Assembly: GCA_963575745.1 (NCBI GenBank)
Contig: CAUYUJ010022559.1
Coordinates: 595,105 to 659,104 of the forward strand
DNA: 64,000 bases
Source: Prorocentrum cordatum
Taxonomy: Eukaryota; Sar; Dinophyceae; Prorocentrales; Prorocentraceae
Direction of reading: 5' to 3'
Shown here: piece by piece, positions 39,901-50,934 of the stretch
How the letters are laid out: each line of letters starts with the position of its first letter
Position numbering within the stretch: position 1 is the stretch's first letter
Made by a program: the position numbers and the translations under genes
Notes under the pieces: generated by a model
Database searches by the model: none
Told to the model about the DNA's origin: nothing
The model's input: the letters and a program-made list of their open reading frames with translations, nothing else

Positions 39901-40904
39901 TGGCACCTGTGCCACTGGGAACCCTCCCCAGGAAAACAGGCGGGTTGCCTCCCGATCGTCACCCCAGGCGCTCCTTCGGGACCCTGGATGAGAGAAAAAA
40001 GGTAGTCGTAGGCCGTCCCAGCCTGCGCCACGGGGGAAGCGTCGTGCCTGGGACCTTGGGGCTGTTCCCGACTCGCCCGTGCGGCGGGCGGGAAAGCCCA
40101 AGGTTCCAGTGCACGGCCTTTCCTTCCGTGTTCCCGTGCCTGGGTTGTGGGTTTATGTCAGGTTTTGCTGCGACACCCTTGCGGTGGCCCACCTGGTACT
40201 CCGCCAGGGCTCGGGCGCTGTCGCGGGTCCCCTGTGCAGGAGGGGCTCATTGGAGGATCCCCGCCCATTCCTCCCACGGTCACGGTTCCCTGCCGTGGCG
40301 TGCGTGGGGGCGGGTTGTCCCCGAGGGAGTGGTGCCCCTCGGGTGGCTCACTGGGGCGGCACGACCGAGAGCGGCGTGTCGCACGTGAGGCTTCGAAATC
40401 GTTAGAACGCTTTCAGCTGCGCTGCGTTATCCTCCTCCTCCTCCTCCCCCCTCTCCTCCTCGAGGGCCACATCGTGAAGGCAGGACACGATCATGCGTTT
40501 TGCTTTTGCGTGACACGGACCTCCGTGGACATCGACCCCCTCCCCAGGGAGGGCTTCTCATCCGGAGCCGTTCTTGAGTGTCCGGGGGCCGAGGTACGGC
40601 CTCCAGCGGCCGAGCGCGCACAAGCACTGGCTGTCGCGGTGTCTGTGCATGGCTCCCACTGCGGAGGGCAGATCCGTTGATTTGCGATCAGCAGGTCGAC
40701 GAGGAGACCACGCGCAATGCCGAGTCTTCCTCTTCTTCTTCTTCTTCCTTTTCTTATCAATGTTGTCCTGCTTAGCTTCTTAGTATCATTATTATTATCC
40801 GTAAGGGCTTCGCCCCATGCTGCCGGCCCCCTGTCTGGGAGAATGGGAGATGCAAAAGCTAAATCATGAGGTCTGGGCGCCGCCGTGAAGCAGTGTCGGG
40901 ACCT

Positions 40905-41690
40905 GTTTGTTTTTCGACCCTGACCCTACGGATCTGCCTCACGGGTGCCACCGAATTTCAGAAATGTGGCAAACCCCTTGTGTTTTTTGGACCCTGACCC
41001 TGCGGATCCGCGTGGGGGGTGCCGCAGAATGTCAGAAATGTGGCAAATCCCTTGTGTTTTTCGACCCTGACCTTACGGATCTGCTTCACGGGTGCCACCG
41101 GATTTCGGAAATGTGGCAACCCCCTTGTGTTTTTGGACCCTGACCCTACGGATCTGCGTGAGGGCTGCCGCCGAATTTCAGAAATTTGCAAATCCCTGAT
41201 GTTTTTTGCCCATGACCCTGCCGATCTGCATGAGGGGCGCCGCCGGATTTTACAAATGTAGCAAATCCAATATGTTTTTAGACCCTGACCCCGCCGATCT
41301 GCGTGAGGGGTGCCACCGGATTTCAGAAATGTGGCAAATCCCATGTGCTTTTGGACCCTGACCCCGCCGATCTGCGTGAGGGGTGCCACCGAATTTCAGA
41401 AATGTGGCAAACCCCTTGTGTTTTTGCACCCCGACCCCGCCGACCTGCGTGAGGGGTGCCACCGAATTTTAGAAATGTGGCAAATCCCGTGTGTTTCTGG
41501 ACCCTGACCCCGCCGATCTGCGTGAGGGGTGCCAGCAAATTTTTGAAAAGTGGCAAATCCCGTGTGTTTTTTGGACCCTGACCCCGCCGATCTGCGTGAG
41601 GGGTGCCACCGAATTTGAAGAATGTGGCAAATCTTGTTTTTGGACCCTGACCCCGCCGATCTGGGTGAGGGGTGTCAATTTGTATCCACC
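40905..41690 (+). repeat. 62-bp satellite array, about 13 copies
   Basis: Units read GTGTTTTTGGACCCTGACCC, CGCCGATCTGCGTGAGGGGT, GCCACCGAATTTCAGAAATG, TGGCAAATCCC. Homogeneity rises from the 5' end to the middle (41,280-41,660), and unit length varies by one or two bases. Neither strand gives a stable repeat protein because 62 is not a multiple of 3. Confidence 0.95.
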
Positions 41691-43200
41691 CCAGCAAGTC
41701 AGACAACACGCTCACGGCGTGGTAAAAATGCCCGTTTTGGGCCTCCCCCCCTCGCGCGGCCCATCAACAAGGAGCAGTAAGCAGCAAGAAGCAGAACTGT
41801 AACAGTGGAAACTGGAAGCTGCAACTGGTACAGGAAACTGCGAACCTTCGGCCTACAGCCTGTTGGCCCCACAAGGGGGCCGGCGGATTGTTTTTCTTCG
41901 TATATTTGTTATAACTCTTCTGCCGCTGCTGCGGGGGGGGTGGGGGGGGGCGCGCTGGCGATCTTGGGGTCCACGTTTTAAGTGGGGGGGCCAAGAGGCC
42001 GAGCCACTCTTGAGGACCCGCCGGCGGCGGCCTCCCGGGGAGGCCGAGCCACCCTGTGGAGGGCCCGCTGGCCCTCCAACAAGACAAGTGCACGGACACG
42101 CCCCAGCAGTTCGCTCCTGGGCCTCGGGGGAGGGTGGCGGTGCAGAGCCGGACCGCGGCACAAGGTCGAGGTGGGCTCGGGAAGGGCACCACAGTGTTCT
42201 TCGTGCTCGCTGACTGTTCTTGTGCATCCTGGGGAGGGTACGCGTGCATGTTCTGTGTGTTTTGGCCGGCGGAGGGTCTCATGTTCTCGAGGGGTGTTCT
42301 CTTGGCCTGGGTCCAACTGTGCACAGACACCCCCCAGTGGAATGTTCCTGGGCCTCCTGAGTGGGTGGCGGTGTACAAGTCGCCACTCAGAGCTAGCGAC
42401 GTCTGTCAGCGCAACTCGCACGAAGGCGCAGGGAAAGCTCGTCGGCGGGTGCCTGTGTATGTAAATGTTTGTGTCGTAGCTGGCGGTCTCGGGGGCCATC
42501 TCAGAGGCGCGGACGGGGTGAGCAGTAGCTAGCACGCCGCGCGTCCCGCGGCCCGAAAAGGTCCCCAGCCCTCGGGAGGGCTCGTGGCACGCTCGGCGCG
42601 AAGCGGTCGACTTTAGCTTACGTGCTCTTAGCAGGCCGCCAGCCGGCCGAGTCTTCTCCTCCTCCTCCTTGGTTAGAGCAGGTGCTTCGATCCGTGGTCG
42701 AAGGCATCGAAGAGTGGGAAGAGTGTATCTCGTCGGCGACCAGTTTTTTGGACTGGTCCTCCCAGACCCAGCAGGGCGACGCAACACATGCACGCACAGT
42801 CTATTCCCCATGACCTTGGAGATCCGACGTCACGAATCAAAATGCAACATCGTAAGATATCATGCCCGGAGCCCTTCAGCCACACTTGTGTGCGGCATCT
42901 CTTGGGCCAGATCGATCCATGAGGGTCCCTGGGCCCGAAACAGGGCAGAGTCGGCTGGTGTAGTTAGGATGGTGTAGTTATTGGTCTAGATTCAGTCCCG
43001 TGGCCGATGTTCTCTCTCTCCGCCTCACCCTGCTCCTCCCTCCCCCTCGACCTCCTTGGTTTTCAAGTCAGGACTCGGCTCTCCTGCGTTCCGGGCACTG
43101 CAAGAACGCTCTCGGCGAGGCGCAGCCGCTGGAAGGCGTCCGAGGCTGGAAAAGTGCCGGAAAGCCTCGCCCTCGAACCCTCCCCCATCCCTTTCCTTAC

Positions 43201-43378
43201 ATCGGGGGTGGACAGAACCCCCAACAGTGAGTGACACGTCGATTAGTGAATTGTCCGTTTTCGGTTTTCGAGAGGGCGCCGTGGCCGTTATTTTCCAGGC
43301 TTGCGCCCGCCAGGTCTGGGCCTCAGGTCGTTTTCACTAAACCACGTTTTGCTGAAGGGGGGTCTGTCCATCCCCGAT
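43201..43378. repeat. Family-5 TIR element
   Basis: Left arm ATCGGGGGTGGACAGAACCC CC, right arm GGGGGGTCTGTCCATCCCCGAT. Related single ends occur at about 10,180-10,206 (AGGTTTGTCCACCGCC) and 50,451-50,490 (GGTGTCTGTCCACCCCCGA). Confidence 0.8.
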
Positions 43379-43897
43379 TACAAACGAGTCATTCGTCCCT
43401 GTCGCACCCCCAGACGTGTCGGTATGGCCGGCCAGGCGCTGCGCCCGAGAGTTCTTCGCCAGTTACGATCCTGAAGAGTTTGGAATCTGCAGCAGCTTCA
43501 CGGACGGAGGGCGGGTGGTTTTCAAAAGGTGGCCCTCGCCTTAGCGCTTCGCGCCGCGCTCGTTCTCGTCGAAGTTGTGCAAGAGTTTCAAGGATTCGCG
43601 CGGTCGAAGTCCCAGGAATGGTGCCCGGGGCAAGATTCAGGACTGTGAGGACGCAACAATCATGGTGATTCACGGCGTTCAGTGTCCCAGGTATTGTGTT
43701 CTGGCGCAGTTTAGGATTGTCAGGACGCAAAAGTCACGTTGACTCGCAACGCCGGCTTCCCAGGAATTGTGTTCGCACCATTGGGGGTTCCCAGGCGATT
43801 GTATTCCAATAGGGGGTTTTCCCGCAACGAAGATACATGTTTGTAGGGCCTCAAGAAGAGGGAACTTGGAAGGAGGGCTTACTGCAACATCGCTGAT

Positions 43898-44019
43898 GCG
43901 TCCTGCGTTCGCACTGGGTCCGCTGCTCCTCCTCCCGGGAGGCCTGGCCGACGGCTACCACGGCGACTCACGCCAGCGCGCGTGCCGGCTCGTGGGCGAG
44001 CCCTGCGCGGCGTACGTCG
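43898..44019 (+). CDS. Candidate exon: end of the vWA domain, or start of a small secreted protein
   Basis: The frame reads MRPAFALGPLLLLPGGLADG YHGDSRQRACRLVGEPCAAY VE. Two readings are possible. As a new start, the first 19 residues look like a signal peptide (Met, Arg, hydrophobic core, small residues). As an internal exon, CTCCTCCTCCCGGGAG would be the acceptor at about 43,940 and LADGYHG... would end the vWA domain (C-x-L-x-x-x-P-x-x-x-Y-V), with exit at GAG|GCGCCA. Neither is proven. Confidence 0.45.
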
Positions 44020-44114
44020 AGGCGCCACCGCCGCCGTCGGCGTCGCCGCTCCCCCCCCCCTTGGCGGCCTGCAGAATCCTCGGGGCTCGAGGATTCGAGG
44101 AGCAAGAGAGGGCA

Positions 44115-44283
44115 CAGACCTCACCACCCACCAAACCATCCCAACCCAGCCCGAAGGCTCCGATTTGCCCTCCGTTTCCAGGTGGGGGTCGGGACACATC
44201 GAAAAAGCACATATGAAGCCCGTACCCCCCCCCAAACCGAAGTTCGGGTCTTCGGGTTGGGTTGGGGTGGCCTGGTAGGTAGT
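44115..44283. repeat. TIR element with CCCAACCC/GGGTTGGG ends
   Basis: Left CCACCAAACCATCCCAACCC AGCCCGAAG; right CTTCGGGTTGGGTTGGGGTG GCCTGGTAGG. The right half also occurs at 39,205-39,235. It lies directly against a family-1 element. Confidence 0.7.
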
Positions 44284-44434
44284 CAATGCCGAGCCTTGCG
44301 GAGCTCCCCGCGGAGTGCATGGATGGGCGTTGGGGCCCCCAGCTGGCGACGCCTCCAGCGCCCCCCTGCCGGGGAGGGGCGTCTTGCGCCGATGTAAAGA
44401 ATTCCGCGCGGACCTCCGAAAGTTAATGTTTATG
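44283..44434. repeat. Family-1 inverted-repeat element, copy 8
   Basis: It runs from TCAATGCCGAGCCTTGCGGA, GCTCCCCGCGGAG to GAATTCCGCGCGGACCTCCG, AAAGTTAATGTTTATG. Confidence 0.8.
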
Positions 44435-45312
44435 GTGCTTCCCTTTTGATGTATCAACGATGGATTCCGCAACATCCAGGCGACGCACCGAAATGACGAC
44501 GGCTGCTTTGAGGACCCAGTTGGCCTCGGAAACGGCAGGGCCCTTCTTCACTGATTCCCAAAGTTTGCCTTTGGATCGTGAACAGAGTTTGCAGAAGCTG
44601 TTCACCGAAACGGAGAATGAACACGCCAGAAACGAAAGCGGAGCCAAAATGAGAATAATTACGCAGCCGGACCGGAACAAATACAGAGACGGAACCAGAA
44701 CAAACAATTGCGACGGAACCGTCGCAAAATTCGGGGAAACGTAGAATCGGTCGAACAAATACCTTGCCGTCCCCAAGGCCCACTAGGCTCGAGGATGGAT
44801 CCTTCAGATACAGGCGACGCAGCGGATTTCGCGACGGTCGGTTTGTGGAAGACATATGTGCCTCTGGAGGCCCAAGTCCCTGGTGCGTGAAGCACTTGCT
44901 CGGGGACGTGAAGCATTGCCCCGATACGCCCGTGTTGAAACGCAACCCGTGCTGTGATCAAGCGTCCATGGTAAACGTGCTGCCACATGGTCAAGCGTCC
45001 ATGTTCCGCTCGTGGTCGCCTACGTTGTGCCGCATGCATCTGGCCAGTCTTGTGTTCTCGATCTACGGGCGGAGCTCCGTGTCAACGGGATGCGTTTTGC
45101 GCAGCAGGGCGGCGGAGATCCTCGAGGCTCGAGGATCGAGCCCGCAGACCCAGGCGCCGAACACAAATGGCGACGGCCGTGGTTTGTGCTCCTGGAGGCT
45201 CTTGCTGGGCCCCAGAGACGGGAAACCATCGGCTCGGGATGAAAAACCGGCTTTGGGGATGGAGTCAAGATCTCCAGGGACCTGTGCAACGGAAAAAATG
45301 CTCGGCACGAGC

Positions 45313-45503
45313 GAAGTGGGTACGGAATTAATGGTTACAATGCCCAATAGCAGTTCCTGTTCATTTTGAACAGGACTCGCTGTCGGTGTCACCGCGGCCT
45401 GTGCCTATTTGAGACAGAAGGCCGCCTGCCCAACAGCGGCCGCCGTTGGTTTGGGACAACATTTGTTGTTGGGCATTGTACCCATTCTTTCCGTACCCAT
45501 TTC
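45313..45503. repeat. Family-6 TIR element, copy 2
   Basis: Ends GTGGGTACGGAATTAATGG / CATTCTTTCCGTACCCAT are inverted. The interior CCTGTTCATTTTGAACAGGA and CAACAGCGGCCGCCGTTGGT are as in 35,556-35,743. Confidence 0.85.
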
Positions 45504-46499
45504 GGGCGTCCAAAAGTGCGGCGTCGAAGGTTCGAGGATCGAGGTTCAAGGGTTTAGGTCTTTGGGTGTGTTTTGTTCGGTTGCACAACCGGGAGGCTTT
45601 TCATGACCACAGCTGAAGTTCCTCCGAAATGATAGCCAGAATGCTCCCCCCAGGATGGGTGCGGGGGCCGATGTTTGAGGAGGGGGGCCCCGACCCAAAA
45701 AGATCTTGGAGGTGTTGCGCAGCTCGCGGCCCCGAAGGGACGGTTTCGGGCCCCATGGTAGGTGAACAGTTGGTCCCAGGCAGAGCCTCGGGCTTTCGGG
45801 GACCCCATGTCGACCAACGAATGATGACGTCGGAGGCATGGGATCGCGGCACTGGCTCCTGCGTGCGTGTGGGTGCGTTTCAGCGTCCCTCCCCCCGTCT
45901 TCTGAGGGGCCCGCCGCGGGCCTTGCTCGGGTGACTTCCTCCGCCTCGTCGCTGCGCGCGAGACCGCGGTCGCAAAAAAGTGTGTGTTTGGGTTTCTTCC
46001 AGACCCCTTTCGGGACCCTCGAGTAAAATATGCAGTGGCGCAAACTCTGGACGCTTCGCGCAACCCACCTGCAGCATCCCTCGGCAGCAGCTTCGGCAGC
46101 CGTGAGTGTGCTCGCTGGGTAATTAGGCTCCGCCCGTAGCCCGTGTCGACCTTTGACGCCGCCTGCGCCTTCGCTTGCGGCTGCGACAAAAAGTAACCCC
46201 ACCTGTCCATCCAGAAACGATGCCCAGGCGAGTTGCCCTGATCAGGGATGTGGAGGAGCATGCACTAGAATAAAGGGCTCGGAAAGCGGCCGTAGTCCAA
46301 GAGTGGGAGGATTGAGGAGCAATCGGAGGAGAAGGAGGGGGAGGGGGAGGAGGGAGGAGGGAGGAGGGGAAGGATGAGGATAAACAAGCGGATGAGAGAG
46401 AGGAGGAGGAGGAGGAGGAGGAGGACGAGGAAGAGGAAGAGGCAGAGGAGGGCGAGCAGAAAGGCCAGAGGCATCTTGGATGTCTCGCGCAGTCTCTCC

Positions 46500-46710
46500 G
46501 GATGTCTCTTCAAGTTCCTTGCGGTCTTATTGGGGCGTTTTGGGGCCTTTTGGCGGTCCCAGGGTTGCCTTTTGGGGCGTCTTGGGCTCTCGTAGGAGCC
46601 GCTTGGGGACCTCTTGGGGCCTCTTGGGGGCCTCTTGGGGCCTCCTGGGCGCCTCTTGGGGCCGTCTTGGGGCACCCTTGGGAACCTCGAGGGCCATCTT
46701 GGGGCCGGTT
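46500..46710 (+). repeat. CTTGGGGCC-rich degenerate repeat
   Basis: Many CTTGGGGCCTCTTGGGG-like units of 9-15 bp. The same flavour occurs at 12,380-12,600. Confidence 0.7.
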
Positions 46711-47459
46711 GGGGGGAGATCGACCAAAGGAGAGGGGGTACTCCCTTGGGGTTCACCCCCTCAGAAGGCCAACGCAAATCCAACGCCAAAGTCGAATCAA
46801 TGATTTGTGCCTGATCGCCGAGGCCGTCTTGGACGCTCCAACGCGTCGCGGGGCGCCCCGTCCAGGACCAGGTATGGGGGAGGGGTAAGCCCCTCCCCGA
46901 AGGGGAAGAAGAGGGGTTGGAAGAGGAAGCGCTCTAAGCCACTCGCGCCCTCAAGGGCTGGTGGGATTACACCATCTTGGATGCCACCTGGCAGCATCAG
47001 GGGTCATCTTGGAGCCTTAGTGTGCCAAAACATTCCCCGAAATGCAGAAGAAAAGCCAACGTCCTTCAAAACCCATGTGTATGTTTCAATGTTTTCGTTG
47101 ATCAACGAGGGGGGGGCTTGATTGGGGTCCCTCCTCTGGAGCTCATTTTCCAACATGCTCAGCGCACGGTTTGCCCTCTAGGGGACCGCTCCGGCTACCG
47201 GAGCTGGCACGCAGACTTCCGTTCCGTTCTTGGGCCTTCTGAAGCCTTCTTGGAGCCATCTTGGGCCATCTTGGACGCTTCACCGCCTCGCGATCCCCCC
47301 TTTCCAGACCCAGGGGTAGGGGGTAGGGGGAGGGGTCAAGACTCCCTCCCCGCCCGCAAGCCGTCTCGCTCACTCCCACCCGCCATCCCAACACATACGT
47401 AGCACCCGAGCCTGGCCCGAGCCGCAGCATATTCAGAAGTCGTCTGTGGATGGGCAGCT

Positions 47460-47775
47460 ACTGGGGCCGCCTCCGCTGCCGCCGCCGCCGCCTCCGCCGC
47501 CGCCGCCGCCGCTCGCCGCCGCCGCCGCCGCTGACCGCCGCCGCCGCCGCCGCGCCGCCCGCCGACGCCCGCGCCGCCGCCGCCGCGCCGCCCCCGCCGC
47601 CGCCGCCGCCGCCACCGCCGCCGTCGCCCCCGCTGCCGAATCGCCGCCGCCGCAGCCGCTGCCGCCGCAGCCGCTGCCGCCACCGCTGCCGCCGCCGCCG
47701 CCACCGCCGCAGCCGCCGCCGCCGCTGTCCCCGCCGCAGCCGCCGCAGCCGCCGCCGCCGCCGCCGCCGCCGCCA
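47460..47775 (+). repeat. CCG trinucleotide expansion
   Basis: About 315 bp of (CCG)n/(GCC)n with few interruptions. All frames are open (Pro, Ala, Arg or Gly runs). There is no splice or domain evidence for coding. Confidence 0.92.
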
Positions 47776-48854
47776 AGTGTACTCTGTATTGTTTTTTGAT
47801 AGGGATGGTGGGGAGAGGCCGCATCGGGTTCGCTGCGCATGCTCCGAGTTTGGAGGCAGAGTGTGTTTTGTAATGTTTGTTTTTACAAGGGATGGTGGGG
47901 GGGGGCCCTCATTGTCCCTGGTTGGCTCCAAGTCGCCTGGGGGAGGGGGTGTATATGAATAGGGAACAGTGATCAAGACAACCTCCAGATAGCAAGCCGT
48001 CTAGCTCACTCCCACCCGCCCTCCCAACACATCAGTAATACCCGAGCCTCAGCATGTTCAACGGTCGTCTGTGGGCGGACAGCTACTGGGAACCAAAACC
48101 TAGCCCATGTTCGCGACGCTGGGGCGAGGTGCGCCACGCGTGCCAGGCGCGCCACGCGCGCGCCAGGCACCCCTGGGGCCCGAGCGTGCCAGGCACGACT
48201 GGCGCGCCAGATGGAGGGGTAAACCCCTCACCGAAGGAAACGGGGGACGATGGAAGTGGAAACGTTGCCAACCACTCACGCCCAGAAGGCTGGTGGGACT
48301 TATTTTTCCCCACCTGCCTCCCTCTGCCCTCCTCCTTGTTGGAGCAGTGCGAAGTGCGATGGTGTCTGTGTCTTCCCTCGCGCCTTCGATGGCTGGCTCT
48401 CGAAAGCCAGGACACGAAAATGTTGACGTCGCCCTGCTGTGTCCGCCGCCCTTCCCCCGGGCAAGCCCGCCAGTGGGCCTGGGCCGCCAATGGGGGACCC
48501 CCGCGGGGGGGGTACGCAGAGAGAGCGCTACGGAGTCGGCCGCCCTCACGCAGAGATCACACGTCGGAGGCCTGGGCCGCCTCGCGATCCGCCTGGTCCA
48601 GGTCGCGTTGTGTTCCAAGCTCTCTCCGCCTGCCCCTGCATTTTTTTAACGAGCGGCTGAGGACCGTGGCCAGATGCAGGAAAACGGCACGACAGGCGGA
48701 CGAGCGACAAACGACGGATGACCGCGCCCGTGCGTTAGGCGGTTCGGGGCCCGAGTTTCTCCGATCGGTCGACAGCGATCTGAGAGAGTGCCCACTCGTG
48801 GTTGTTTCTCTTGAACACGGGGCAGAGTACGTTAACCTTAGGGTGGCAAGCGGT

Positions 48855-49014
48855 GACAAAAAACAGAAACTCCGAGGTCTGCGCGGATTTCTCGGATCAG
48901 CGCTAGACCCTCTTCCCAGGCGCACGGATCGCGCCGGGGGCGGCGCGGGAGGCGCTGCCAGGGGGGCCCAGCGCTGATCCCAGGAATCTGCGCAGACCTC
49001 AGAGTCTTTTTATG
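48855..49014. repeat. Family-1 inverted-repeat element, copy 9
   Basis: It runs from CAAAAAACAGAAACTCCGAG, GTCTGCGCGGATTTCTCGG to GGAATCTGCGCAGACCTCAG and TTTTTATG. Confidence 0.85.
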
Positions 49015-49149
49015 ATTGTGTCATTGTTTGTTCCCCGTGCATGGGGTGCCCAAGTCGCTTGCCACTGCAGCCCAGTGCCAGCTTCAACGCGACGGGTCCG
49101 CTCCGAAGACGCCGACTAAAAAAGATTCTGGACATGGGGCAGTGCACAT

Positions 49150-50140
49150 GACTGGTTCCACCCCGTTCATCATTCCACCTCTCCTCAAGGCTCGCTTGCG
49201 GCGACTGCCCTTTCTCGCGCTGCGCCCTGCATTGTCTGCGCCCTCTCCTTGCCGGCCTGTTGAATCCACCGCACGTCCGCCTCTACGCCCTCCGCCACTT
49301 CGGCTTCGTCGATCTTCTTCCATCTGCTCGTCCTCCTCGTCATTGTTCATGCTCCTCTCCTCGTCCTACCCCTCCCTCTCCTCCTTCACCCGCCCGTCTG
49401 ATGCCCCTCCTCACGCTCCCCCTCCTCTTGCGCCTCCTCGTCCTCGTCTTCTTCTCGTCCATATCAATAATTTTCTCCGCCGCGTTCTCTTGCCCCCCGT
49501 CCTGTTGTGCCACCCTGCTTCCCCTTCCTCTCCTTTGTACTCCTCATGCTTCCATTCCTGCTCCATTCCGCCTCCCTGTCGTCATTCGCTCATCCTCTTC
49601 CGTTCGTCTATCCGTTCCTCATCCCTCGGTTCTCCGTCGTCCGTCCCCGCCCTTCACTTCGTTCTTGTCGTTACCCCTCCCCTGCTCATCCATCTCTTTC
49701 TCCCAAAACCAACGCTCGACGACGACAGTCTTCCCATGCTCCACCGACCCCGCTTCCACTCCATTCCGTTCCTCCTCGCTCATCTTCTCTTCTCATTCGT
49801 TCTCCTCCGCCTCCTTCAGCTTCTTCCTCTTCCTTGCATTTCCCTCCCTCCTCCGCTCATTCTCCTCCATCTCCTCCTCCTCCTCCTCCGTCTCCATGCC
49901 CCTCCTCCTTGGTCTTCTCTTCCCCCACGACCCTCGTGCTCCGCATCGGCGTCCTCCACCGCTTTTCATCGTCCTCCTCCTCCGCCTCATCCTGCTGGTG
50001 TCCCTCTCCGCCTCTATCCTACATTATTATCCGCCCCCCGCTCCTCCCGCTCGTCCTCCGCCTTCCTGTTCCCCCCCTCCATCGGTCCCCCCTTCCTCAA
50101 GCTGATCCTTCTTTCTTCGTCCATCGTCTTCTTGCATTAA
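49150..50140 (+). repeat. Kilobase pyrimidine-rich tract
   Basis: The + strand is dominated by C and T with CTCCTC, TCCCTC and TTCTTC words. Long frames (Ser/Pro/Leu-rich) are a by-product of composition. It carries no regular period. Confidence 0.75.
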
Positions 50141-50376
50141 GGCGAACATGTCACTCTACAGGAAGTTTCTCAACAAAGAATCACATTATTCAATAGTAGT
50201 CAGCAAACCAGTAATTATTATTGAACGTTCAAGTATATGCCAGAATAGTCAAACAGTGCCTCTCAACATCCGCCTGCAGGAGGACATGCCCTACCCAACG
50301 CTTGCACCTGGCCTCCCTGCTGCTGCTCATTCGGCGTAGTCGTCCCCCCCCCCTCCACTCTTGCTCGGCAGCCGCG

Positions 50377-50445
50377 TGCGCAGCACCGCGGCGGGGCCGA
50401 CGACGCGCATCCGCCGCGTGCGCCCCGAGGAGCAAACGCACCTAG
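50377..50445 (+). other. Weak exon candidate
   Basis: After CTTGCTCGGCAG the frame reads RVRSTAAGPTTRIRRVRPEE QTHL and exits near CACCTAG. GC3-rich and basic; there is no family signal. A family-5-like end follows directly. Confidence 0.25.
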
Positions 50446-50706
50446 TTCGGGTGTTTTGCTGAATGGGGTGTCTGTCCACCCCCGACACGCAGGAGATTTG
50501 GTCTGTGCCGCTTGTGGTTCCTCGGGGATCTCGGCCTCGGCCTGTCACTTAGCTTTTGACGGCCCCGCTGGACGCGGGCGAGCCCCCTCCCGACGCGAGC
50601 CCTGCGCTTCCCCGCTGCTCCCCAATGTGCCGAGCCCGTGCGCCCGAGCATGCAGGCGGTCAGCGGGTGGTCCTACATGGCCTCGGACCCGCGCAGGCGC
50701 CGCTGG

Positions 50707-50905
50707 ATGAGGAGGAAGGGAGGAGGGGGGAGGAGGAGGAGGAGGAGGAGGAGGAGGAGGAGGAGGAGGAGGAGGAGGAGGAGGAGGAGGAGGAGGAGGA
50801 GGAGGAGGAGGAGGAGGAGGGAGGAGGAGGAGGAGGAGAGGAGGAGGAGGAGGAGGAGGAGGAGGAGGAGGAGGAGGAGGAGGAGGAGGAGGAGGAGGAG
50901 GAGGA
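50707..50905 (+). repeat. GAG trinucleotide microsatellite
   Basis: About 65 GAG/AGG units with few interruptions. Confidence 0.95.
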
Positions 50906-50934
50906 CAACGACAACAATCCTTTTCGTACTCTTC

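Larger units (their letters stand above)
39106..43897. other. Repeat-rich DNA between gene C exons
   Basis: It contains a CCCGAA/TTCGGG repeat at 39,170-39,250, a repeat shared with 26.6 kb (39,545-39,640), a TCC microsatellite (39,841-39,900), a TCC run at 40,431-40,460, a 62-bp satellite (40,905-41,690), GC-rich unique DNA at 41.7-42.9 kb and a TIR element (43,201-43,378). I see no convincing exon. Confidence 0.55.
44435..50376. other. Repeat-rich DNA, no gene recognised
   Basis: It contains AT-richer unique DNA (44,440-44,760), a family-6 element (45,313-45,503), CTTGGGG-rich DNA (46,500-46,700), a long CCG tract (47,460-47,775), a family-1 element (48,855-49,014) and a kilobase of pyrimidine-rich + strand (49,150-50,140). 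I saw no exon with family support. Confidence 0.6.

Noticed and set aside
40958-41715. Repeat peptide frames on the - strand of the 62-bp satellite
   Set aside because: The frame is broken at each unit (62 bp); the array behaves as satellite DNA on both strands.
49016-50140. 374-codon Ser/Pro/Leu frame in the pyrimidine tract
   Set aside because: Stops are rare in C/T-rich sequence. There is no motif, no plausible exon border, and two other frames are equally open.
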